In this document: positions 1-4,406 of the stretch, one piece after another
Position numbering within the stretch: position 1 is the first letter of the stretch
Layout: the number at the start of each line of letters is the position of its first letter
Origin: Chloroflexota bacterium
Lineage (GTDB): Bacteria > Chloroflexota > Limnocylindria > QHBO01
Length of the DNA: 6,079 bases
Assembly: GCA_005882055.1 (NCBI GenBank)
Contig: VBGQ01000035.1
Coordinates: 1 to 6,079, forward strand
Direction of reading: 5' to 3'
Position numbers and translations under genes: made by a program
Notes under the pieces: generated by a model
Told to the model about the DNA's origin: nothing
Databases searched by the model: none
Seen by the model: only the letters and a program-made list of their open reading frames with translations

Positions 1-142
1 CCAGCCGCAGGTGCGCCTCCACAGTGGCGTCGAACTTGGTGAAGGAGATCTTGGGGAGGAGCTCCGAGGCTTCCGCGATCGGGTAGCGATGCTCCGGCTC
101 CACGAGCTTGGCCGCGTCGCGGTACTTCTTGCCGTGTGGCAT
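1..142 (-). CDS. rplA: 50S ribosomal protein L1, N-terminal part (cut by window edge)
   Basis: Only the first 47 codons are in the window. L1 binds 23S rRNA at the mobile L1 stalk, near the exit site for deacylated tRNA, and in many bacteria represses translation of its own rplK-rplA mRNA. The visible protein starts MPHGKKYRDAAKLVEPEHRY and continues through a stretch ending FDATVEAHLRL, which matches the L1 N-terminus (basic start, then the K-F-D-A-T-V-E-x-H-x-R-L strand). The ATG at 142-140 overlaps the last base of the rplK stop codon (TGATG arrangement), which points to translational coupling with rplK. The gene order rplK-rplA is the standard one. The rest of the gene lies to the left of base 1. 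Identification is firm from sequence and neighbours. Confidence 0.95.
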   Translation of the reverse strand, partial: MPHGKKYRDAAKLVEPEHRYPIAEASELLPKISFTKFDATVEAHLRL

Positions 143-567
143 CAGTCGGCCACCTCGATGCCCATGCTGCGCGCGGTTCCCGCCAGGATGCGCATCGCGT
201 GCTCGATGTCATTCGCATTGAGGTCCGGCATCTTGACCTCCGCGATCTCGCGCAGCTGCTTCTGGCTGAGGCGTCCCACCTTCTCGCGGTTCGGCTCCGC
301 GGACCCCTTCTCCGCCCCGGCGGCACGCTTCAGCAGCGCCGCGGCCAGCGGCGCCTTGGTGACGAACGTGAAGGATCGGTCCTCGAAGACGGTGATCTCG
401 GCCGGGACGACGTAGCCCGCCAGGTTGGCGGTGCGCTCGTTGAAGGCCTTGATGAACTCCATGATGTTGATGCCGTGCTGGCCGAGGGCGGGACCCACGG
501 GTGGCGCGGCGGTCGCCCGGGCGGCGGGCGCCTGGACCTTGAGGATTGCGCGGACTTTCTTTGCCAT
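142..567 (-). CDS. rplK: 50S ribosomal protein L11
   Basis: L11 (141 aa, the usual length) binds the GTPase-associated region of 23S rRNA and forms the base of the L10/L12 stalk where elongation factors dock. The N-terminal domain (about residues 8-70) carries the conserved proline-rich segment APPVGPALGQHGINIMEF at about 21-38 and a YVVPAEITVFEDRSF strand at about 52-66. The C-terminal rRNA-binding domain (about 72-141) holds the KTPP-like region in changed form (FVTKAPLAAALLKRAAG), then a GRLSQKQLREIAEVKMPDLN helix and a conserved AMRILAGTARSMGI end. The start is ATG at 567-565 with a good GGAGGA Shine-Dalgarno just upstream (about 576-581). It follows nusG after 90 nt, and its stop overlaps the rplA start by one base. 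It is acting in the cytosol on the ribosome. Confidence 0.98.
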   Translation of the reverse strand: MAKKVRAILKVQAPAARATAAPPVGPALGQHGINIMEFIKAFNERTANLAGYVVPAEITVFEDRSFTFVTKAPLAAALLKRAAGAEKGSAEPNREKVGRLSQKQLREIAEVKMPDLNANDIEHAMRILAGTARSMGIEVAD

Positions 568-592
568 TCGGTTCGTCCTCCGAGGTGCTGAC

Positions 593-645
593 GGGGCGGT
601 TCGCGCCCCTCCCTCTCGTGGTGCAAGGGCGGCCGGCTGGCCGCC
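593..645 (-). promoter_or_regulatory. Two GC-rich hairpins in the nusG-rplK intergenic leader
   Basis: In the 90 nt between nusG and rplK the transcript can form two hairpins. The first pairs 639-645 with 628-634 (GGCGGCC/GGCCGCC, 7 bp, 4-nt loop). The second pairs 604-609 with 593-598 (GGGGCG/CGCCCC, 6 bp, 5-nt loop), ending about 10 nt before the rplK Shine-Dalgarno. No U-run follows either, so neither is a standard intrinsic terminator. Possible roles are an RNA processing or mRNA-stabilising site, a partial attenuator, or part of a leader for L1 feedback control, which is known for rplK-rplA in other bacteria. I do not recognise a clear L1-binding motif. The stems are seen; the role is inferred. 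Confidence 0.45.
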
Positions 646-657
646 ATCGGTCTATCT

Positions 658-1545
658 CTAAAGCTTCTCGATCTGCAGGAAGTCGAGCTCCACCGGCGTC
701 TCTCTGCCGAAGATGCTGACAAGCACCTTGACCTTGTTCTTCTCGGGGTTGACCTCGTCGACCGTCCCGATGAACTCGGCGAACGGGCCGTCGTTGACGC
801 GGACGCTCTGGCCCTTGGTGAACTGGACCTTGAACTTGGGAGTCTCGACTCCCATTTGCTTGAGGATCTTCTTGACCTCGCTCTCATCGAGCGGGGTCGG
901 CCGGTTCCCGGAGCCTACGAAGCTGGTGACGCCAGGGGTGTTGCGCACCACGTACCAGGAGTCGTCGCTCATCACCATCTCGACCAGGACGTAGCCGGGG
1001 AAGACCTTCTTGTTGACGGTCTGCCGCTGGCCGTTCTTGATCTCGATCTCCTCTTCCATGGGTACGAGCACCTGGAAGATCTGGTCCTCGACACCCATCG
1101 ACTCGATTCGGTGCTCGAGGTTGGCCTTCACCTTGTTCTCGTAGCCGGAGTAGGTGTGGATCACGTACCACGACTTGCGAGTGCGCTCGTCGTCGGTCAG
1201 CTCTCCGACCCGTGGCGCTTCGCGCGACAGGCGCGCCGCCTGCTGGGCCTCGCTTTCCCGTGCGCGCGGCTGCGCGGCCGGGGCCGGCTCCGCGGTCTCG
1301 GTCTTGGCCTCGGTCTCGGCGACATCCGCTTCGGCGTCGGTGGGCTCGGGCTCAGCGGCGGCAGGCTCAGCGAACGCGGCGCGAGCCAGCTCCTGCTCGG
1401 AGGCCCCAGCAGCCTCCGGCGTCACCTCGACAGGCTCCTCCCTCGGCTCCAGCTCGGCGACCTCCACCGGGCCCGCCTGCGGCTCGTCGTCGGTCATCGG
1501 GTCGGCAACCTCGGTCTGTGCGCCCTGGCGCTGTTCGTCGCTCAC
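658..1545 (-). CDS. nusG: Transcription termination/antitermination factor NusG, with long acidic N-terminal extension
   Basis: NusG binds elongating RNA polymerase, modulates pausing and Rho termination, and links transcription to translation. The protein is 295 aa; the common length is about 175-185. The first ~120 residues are a low-complexity extension rich in Glu, Ala and Pro. The conserved NGN domain spans about 123-235 (KSWYVIHTYSGYENKVKANL at 124-143; VFPGYVLVEM at 181-190; VVRNTPGVTSFVG at 199-211). A C-terminal KOW domain spans about 243-295 (GQSVRVNDGPFAEFIGTVDEV at about 245-265; VLVSIFGRETPVELDF at about 274-289). The start is GTG at 1545-1543, supported by AGGTG at 1555-1551 with 5-nt spacing. 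It shares GTGA with the secE stop, so the two are coupled. Similar acidic extensions are known in actinobacterial and some other NusG proteins. The next in-frame Met is residue 17. Confidence 0.97.
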   Translation of the reverse strand: MSDEQRQGAQTEVADPMTDDEPQAGPVEVAELEPREEPVEVTPEAAGASEQELARAAFAEPAAAEPEPTDAEADVAETEAKTETAEPAPAAQPRARESEAQQAARLSREAPRVGELTDDERTRKSWYVIHTYSGYENKVKANLEHRIESMGVEDQIFQVLVPMEEEIEIKNGQRQTVNKKVFPGYVLVEMVMSDDSWYVVRNTPGVTSFVGSGNRPTPLDESEVKKILKQMGVETPKFKVQFTKGQSVRVNDGPFAEFIGTVDEVNPEKNKVKVLVSIFGRETPVELDFLQIEKL

Positions 1546-1727
1546 TGGAACACCTGCGAGAGCGCGAAGTGCATGACCTGGTCGAGGATGGCGATATAGG
1601 CGCCCACCGCGACGCTGACGCCAATGACGATCAGCGTCAGGTTGACGACCGTCTGGCGGTCAGGCCAGGAGACCTTTCTGAGCTCGGCCCAGCTCTCCTG
1701 GAAGTAGGCGCGGAGGTTTCCAAACAC
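1542..1727 (-). CDS. secE: Preprotein translocase subunit SecE (single-span form)
   Basis: SecE clamps SecY in the SecYEG channel that moves proteins through the cytoplasmic membrane. The conserved signature AELRKVSWPDRQTVV (residues 14-28) is the amphipathic helix and hinge typical of SecE. One transmembrane segment follows, about 30-51 (LTLIVIGVSVAVGAYIAILD). The frame stays open upstream to 1820, but that extension would run through tRNA-Trp and gives no plausible protein. The only ATG, GTG or TTG codon between the tRNA and the signature is GTG at 1727-1725, giving 61 aa, a normal size for minimal SecE. Its Shine-Dalgarno is weak. The TGA stop overlaps the nusG GTG (GTGA), which is the conserved secE-nusG order. 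Confidence 0.93.
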   Translation of the reverse strand: MFGNLRAYFQESWAELRKVSWPDRQTVVNLTLIVIGVSVAVGAYIAILDQVMHFALSQVFQ

Positions 1728-1790
1728 GATGCGTTCAGCTCTGGCGGTGTGGGTTTTGTATTGACCGATGTGATCGCCCGACGTTGGGTC

Positions 1791-1866
1791 TGGCAGGGGC
1801 GACAGGACTCGAACCTGCAACCGCTGGTTTTGGAGACCAGTGCTCTACCAATTGAGCTACACCCCT
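1791..1866 (-). tRNA. trnW: tRNA-Trp, anticodon CCA, with encoded CCA tail
   Basis: A complete 76-nt cloverleaf can be drawn on the minus strand. The acceptor stem is AGGGGTG/CGCCCCT with discriminator G. The D arm is GCTC-AATTGGTA-GAGC. The anticodon stem CTGGT/ACCAG carries loop CTCCAAA, giving anticodon CCA. The T arm is GCAGG-TTCGAGT-CCTGT with one G-U pair. The 3' CCA is encoded at 1793-1791. The gene lies between rpmG (29 nt upstream) and secE (63 nt downstream), a common position for tRNA-Trp in bacterial tuf/secE clusters. It is therefore probably cut out of the ribosomal operon transcript. Confidence 0.98.
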
Positions 1867-1895
1867 ACCGGTGGTGGCTTCGACCGATGGTGTCG

Positions 1896-2060
1896 CTATT
1901 TTGTCTCCCGGTGCAGGGTGTGGCGCCGATCCCGGGGGCAGTACTTCATCAGCTCCAGGCGCCCCGGGTCGTTCCGCTTGCTCTTCCTCGTGCTGTACGT
2001 GCGCTCCTTGCAGACGGTGCACGCCAGTGCGATGACGGGTCGATTCTCGGCCTTGGCCAC
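1896..2060 (-). CDS. rpmG: 50S ribosomal protein L33
   Basis: This 54-aa gene is a small basic protein of the large ribosomal subunit. Translated from GTG at 2060-2058, it starts MAKAENRPVIALACTVCKER and ends with the conserved tail RRHTLHRETK before TAG at 1898-1896. The middle reads YSTRKSKRNDPGRLELMKYC, which is diagnostic for L33. An AAGGA Shine-Dalgarno at about 2074-2070 sits 9 nt upstream of the GTG. The upstream ATG at 2079 is in another frame. It keeps the first zinc-ribbon pair (C14xxC17) and the third cysteine (C41), but the usual fourth cysteine is Asp44 (YCPRD). It is the first gene of the rpmG - tRNA-Trp - secE - nusG operon. Confidence 0.96.
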   Translation of the reverse strand: MAKAENRPVIALACTVCKERTYSTRKSKRNDPGRLELMKYCPRDRRHTLHRETK

Positions 2061-2133
2061 GTCGAATAGTCCTTTTCATCCACCCCTGGAGGACACGGGA
2101 ATCTAAGGCCGGTCACCGCGGGGAAGCCCGGTG

Positions 2134-2162
2134 ATTCTAGGCTCGGGCACGATCAGTGTCAA
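2134..2162 (-). promoter_or_regulatory. Housekeeping-sigma promoter for the rpmG-secE-nusG operon
   Basis: On the minus strand a perfect -35 TTGACA (2162-2157) is followed by a 17-nt spacer and a -10 TAGAAT (2139-2134). This is as close to the sigma-70-type consensus as anything in the window. Transcription would begin near 2127, leaving a leader of about 67 nt before the rpmG GTG at 2060. Strength and placement suit a ribosomal protein and tRNA operon. Confidence 0.85.
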
Positions 2163-2266
2163 CGCGACCGGGCGCGGGACGATGGTCGAATCCGCCGCGC
2201 CCCGGGCGCCACAGTTGCCGAAATGAAATGTTGCGCGCGTTAGCCCATGCGAACCGGCGCCGGCCG

Positions 2267-2385
2267 CCAAATTCACACCAGGTGGGTGTTATCCCCGCTC
2301 GCCCCGGGCGGCAATGCCAAATTCACACCAGGTGAGCACGGATCGCCATGAAGGTGCGTTGAGCGGTCCGAATTCACGCCAGGTG
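2267..2385 (+). repeat. Array of three direct 18-bp repeats, about 50 bp apart
   Basis: CCAAATTCACACCAGGTG occurs identically at 2267-2284 and 2317-2334. A third copy with two changes (CCGAATTCACGCCAGGTG) is at 2368-2385. Start-to-start distances are 50 and 51 bp. Each copy ends in the small palindrome CACC-A-GGTG or a one-base variant. The intervening sequences do not resemble each other much. The even spacing suggests either repeated binding sites for a regulator of the sigma-factor gene or copies of a dispersed intergenic repeat. It is not a CRISPR: the units are short and imperfect and there is no cas gene. Confidence 0.85.
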
Positions 2386-2405
2386 GGCATATGGCCGCCA
2401 AATCG

Positions 2406-2469
2406 GGGGTGTCAGCCGCCTTGTGCCCGGATGGTGTGAATTCGGCAAATTCACGGAAGGGCCCCGGGA
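2406..2469 (+). repeat. Left copy of a ~65-bp direct repeat bracketing the sigma/propeller cassette
   Basis: This stretch matches 4333-4398 in the same orientation. In the core (2414-2448 against 4341-4375) 31 of 35 bases agree, including AGCCGCCTT, TGCCCGG, TGGTGTGAAT and GGCAA. Flanking matches are GGGGTG on the left and CCCGGGA on the right. Read on the minus strand, the core contains the same AATTCACACC motif as the array at 2267-2385, so it is an inverted member of that family. Together with the copy at 2368-2390 it could form an imperfect stem. Confidence 0.8.
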
Positions 2470-2549
2470 ACCGATCGACGGAAACGGCGGTCGTCGCGCG
2501 ACAAACTGGCATGATCCAATCGATGATGTCGCCGCTACAGGAGGCGGTA

Positions 2550-3101
2550 GTGTCGCCAGACGTGCGGAGCGGCAACGATCGGGCGGTCATATCCATCTTC
2601 GCGACCGAGGCTGCCTTCCGCGCCTGGTACGACGACGCGATGCCGCGCGTTTACGCCTACCTCTTCGCTCGAGTCGACGCCGATGCGGGACTCGCCGAAG
2701 AGCTGACCCAGCAAACCTTCACCGAGGCGGTCGCGAGCAAGGCGAGCTTCGCAGGACGTGCCGAGCCCACGACATGGGTCATCGCCATTGCGCGACATCG
2801 GCTCGCGGATCACTACCGCCGTCACTATCGAGACCAGCACCGGCAGGCTGCGCTCATCGAGCGGGCCAATGTCGGAGGCCGGGATGCCTGGCAACGTGCC
2901 GAAGCGTTCGCCGATGTGCGACATGCCCTCTCCGCCCTACCGGGCGAGCAGCGTGTCGCGTTCGTCCTGCGCGTCGTTGATGGCCTGAGCGTCCGCGAGG
3001 TCGCAACGACCATCGGCCGTTCGGAAGACGCGACCGAATCGCTGCTTCGCAGGGCGCGCATTTCATTCGACCACCTCCTGGAGCACCCAAACGATGCCTG
3101 A
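2550..3101 (+). CDS. ECF-family (sigma-70 like) RNA polymerase sigma factor
   Basis: This is an alternative sigma factor expected to direct RNA polymerase to a small regulon. Starting at GTG 2550 it is 183 aa, normal for ECF sigma factors. That start has an ideal AGGAGG at 2539-2544 with 5-nt spacing; in-frame ATGs at 2511, 2523 and 2526 have none. Region 2 covers about 22-92, with AEELTQQTFTEAV (49-61) as the core-binding helix and TTWVIAIARHRLADHYRR (74-91) for -10 recognition. A variable linker follows. Region 4 covers about 125-175, with ALSALPGEQRVAFVLR (126-141) and the helix-turn-helix GLSVREVATTIGRSEDATES (145-164) for -35 recognition. There is no C-terminal extension. It overlaps the next gene by 8 nt, the usual arrangement for a sigma factor and its cognate regulator. 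The ECF subgroup cannot be assigned by eye. Confidence 0.92.
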   Translation: MSPDVRSGNDRAVISIFATEAAFRAWYDDAMPRVYAYLFARVDADAGLAEELTQQTFTEAVASKASFAGRAEPTTWVIAIARHRLADHYRRHYRDQHRQAALIERANVGGRDAWQRAEAFADVRHALSALPGEQRVAFVLRVVDGLSVREVATTIGRSEDATESLLRRARISFDHLLEHPNDA

Positions 3102-4296
3102 CGATCGCCTTCACCAATACATCCGCGACCTCGAGCAGCGCGCGGAGCCCGACCCCGACTTCGAGGAGCGGTTGTTCGCCGAGCTTGGCGGAACACCTCG
3201 TCGCCGCCCTATGCGTTGGCCGGTCCTCCTCGCAGCCGCGTCGATCGCCCTGATCACCGTCGCAGGCGGAGCCATCGCGGGTGGATGGGTTGGCCAGCTC
3301 GCGAGCCACCGATCGCCGCAGCCAAACGCGAGCGCCGTTGCCGTGGTCGTCGAGACGCCGAGCGAAAGTGCCTCGGAGACTGCGTCACCATCGGCTTCGG
3401 AAACTCCAACCAGCACGCCAACGCCGAGCCCATCCCCGTCATCCGCGCCTTCGCAGGCTCCGTCCCCGACCTTGAACGTCGGAGGCTCGTGGGCGCAGCT
3501 GGCATCCACGCCCACCGTGCCGACGGGCATCGCTGACTTTATCGTCGGCAAGGACGGCCGGCTGTACGCCATTCCGTGGGGTGACGACGCAGACCGGGTG
3601 CTCGTCTATGACCCGGGCGCGAACACCTGGCAGCTCCGCCAGCCAACCACGAAGCCGCCCTATGACGTGGGCACCGGTGAGCCGTTCGTCGCGGCGTCCA
3701 ACGGCCTGCTCTACTCGTTCGCCGGCGGCCCGGAAGGCACAGAGGTCTTCACCTACGACCCGAGCACCAACCGCTGGAGTACGAGCCCGATCGCCCATCT
3801 GGCCATCGACTACTCCGATGCCGTGCTCGGCAAGGACGGGAAGATCTATCTCATGGGGGTCTGCTGCACCTCCGGCGCGCAACTCGTCACGTTCGACCCG
3901 GCCACTAACCAGACGACCGAGGTCGGGCAACGCAACTGGAACGTGATCAGCCTCGTTCGCGACGACACCGGACTGATGCGCATGACGGGCCAGACCGGCG
4001 TTGGGACGTACGACCCAGTGTCAAAGGCCTGGACCTGGCAGGACCTGACTCCCTCGGCTCCGCTGCGCGGAACGCTGACGGCCGCCGGGGCGCAGGGTGT
4101 CTACGACGCCGCCAACGGGCTGGTCGCCTGGCGGAGCGGCAGCAGCTGGGTGAGCATGGAGCCTCCGCCGAACGGTCAGCGCATCGCAGCCATGGTGTGG
4201 CTCAATGGAACCCTGTTCACGCTGACGGTCGATCGGTCACTCACCGGAAACCAGGACGGCACGCTCCAGCTCTGGGCGATTTCGCCGACCTCGTAG
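3094..4296 (+). CDS. Single-pass membrane protein with extracytoplasmic kelch-like propeller; putative anti-sigma factor
   Basis: The 400-aa product has a clear layout. Residues 1-42 are charged and probably cytoplasmic (DRLHQYIRDLEQRAEPDPDF). A transmembrane helix lies at about 43-66. A Ser/Thr/Pro-rich linker fills about 85-126. From about 130 to the end, short beta-rich repeats show a kelch-like pattern of Gly-x-Leu-Tyr followed by a Y/F-D-P-x-x-N-x-W turn: GRLYAI with YDPGANTWQL (155-181), GLLYSF with YDPSTNRWST (204-230), GKIYLM with FDPATNQTTEV (249-277), then TYDPVSKAWTW (305-315) and weaker units near 341 and 371. It starts inside the sigma gene, with GGAG at 3080-3083. Position and topology suggest the N-terminus holds the sigma factor and the propeller senses an outside ligand or partner. 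I see no HxxxCxxC zinc anti-sigma motif, so the anti-sigma role is inference. Confidence 0.75.
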   Translation: MPDDRLHQYIRDLEQRAEPDPDFEERLFAELGGTPRRRPMRWPVLLAAASIALITVAGGAIAGGWVGQLASHRSPQPNASAVAVVVETPSESASETASPSASETPTSTPTPSPSPSSAPSQAPSPTLNVGGSWAQLASTPTVPTGIADFIVGKDGRLYAIPWGDDADRVLVYDPGANTWQLRQPTTKPPYDVGTGEPFVAASNGLLYSFAGGPEGTEVFTYDPSTNRWSTSPIAHLAIDYSDAVLGKDGKIYLMGVCCTSGAQLVTFDPATNQTTEVGQRNWNVISLVRDDTGLMRMTGQTGVGTYDPVSKAWTWQDLTPSAPLRGTLTAAGAQGVYDAANGLVAWRSGSSWVSMEPPPNGQRIAAMVWLNGTLFTLTVDRSLTGNQDGTLQLWAISPTS

Positions 4297-4300
4297 GCTG

Positions 4301-4330
4301 CCGAGAGCTGGGGCCGCCCTCAGCCATCGG
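4301..4330. terminator. Possible bidirectional terminator hairpin between convergent genes
   Basis: Just after the propeller-protein stop, 4301-4330 can fold as CCGA-GA-GCTG-GGG-CCG-CCC-T-CAGC-CA-TCGG. This gives nested stems GGG/CCC, GCTG/CAGC (one bulge) and CCGA/TCGG (2x2 internal loop). The element sits in the 110-bp gap between the plus-strand cassette and the minus-strand membrane gene, where a terminator serving both strands would be expected. No T-run follows on either side, so it is not a textbook intrinsic terminator. Confidence 0.4.
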
Positions 4331-4332
4331 CT

Positions 4333-4398
4333 GGGGTGCGAGCCGCCTTATGCCCGGGTGGTGTGAATCTGGCAATTTCGCGCGGACGCAGCCCGGGA
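4333..4398 (+). repeat. Right copy of the ~65-bp direct repeat bracketing the sigma/propeller cassette
   Basis: This is the partner of 2406-2469, in the same orientation. It shares GGGGTG, then 31 of 35 core bases (4341-4375), then CCCGGGA after a diverged stretch. On the minus strand it contains ATTCACACC, so it belongs to the same family as the 18-bp array at 2267-2385. It lies between the convergent gene ends (4296 and 4407) and contains no gene. Confidence 0.8.
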
Positions 4399-4406
4399 CC
4401 CTCCGA

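Larger units (their letters stand above)
2163..2549. other. Intergenic region between the divergent rpmG and sigma-factor promoters, rich in repeats
   Basis: No convincing gene lies between the rpmG promoter and the sigma-factor start. An open frame entering the sigma gene reaches back to about 2391, but it runs through the repeat array and lacks a ribosome site, so I treat it as non-coding. The region carries three direct copies of an 18-bp motif, an inverted copy and several partial copies (listed separately). The sequence GGCCGCCAAAT occurs twice, at 2262-2272 and 2393-2403. A 10-bp palindrome GTCGCGCGAC is at 2493-2502. The promoter for the sigma gene must be here, but I found no clear match to a housekeeping or ECF consensus. 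Confidence 0.6.

Noticed and set aside
856..1599. Long open frames antisense to nusG and other genes
   Set aside because: They mirror GC-rich real genes on the opposite strand, have biased low-complexity translations and lack start signals.
1728..1820. N-terminal extension of SecE to 92 aa
   Set aside because: It would be translated from within tRNA-Trp; the GTG at 1727 gives a complete minimal SecE.
2113..2134. Inverted repeat TCACCG...CGGTGA as a leader hairpin or attenuator of rpmG
   Set aside because: It runs into the -10 box (2134-2139), so most of its upstream arm lies before the predicted transcription start and would not be in the RNA.
2267..2385. CRISPR array
   Set aside because: The repeats are only 18 bp and not all identical, just three units are evenly spaced, one further copy is inverted, and no cas genes are present.
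2467..2495. ECF-type promoter (GGAAC at 2467-2471 with CGTC at 2492-2495) for autoregulation of the sigma gene
   Set aside because: The 20-nt gap is longer than the usual 16-18 nt and the motifs are short, so chance is a fair explanation.
2391..2549. Longer N-terminus of the sigma factor, starting at 2391 or at ATGs 2511-2526
   Set aside because: This part crosses the repeat array and lacks ribosome sites, while GTG 2550 has a perfect AGGAGG at 5-nt spacing and gives a normal ECF length.
2550..4296. Insertion sequence or transposon carrying the sigma gene
   Set aside because: No transposase or recombinase and no clear target-site duplication are visible; only the repeat copies at both sides hint at mobility.
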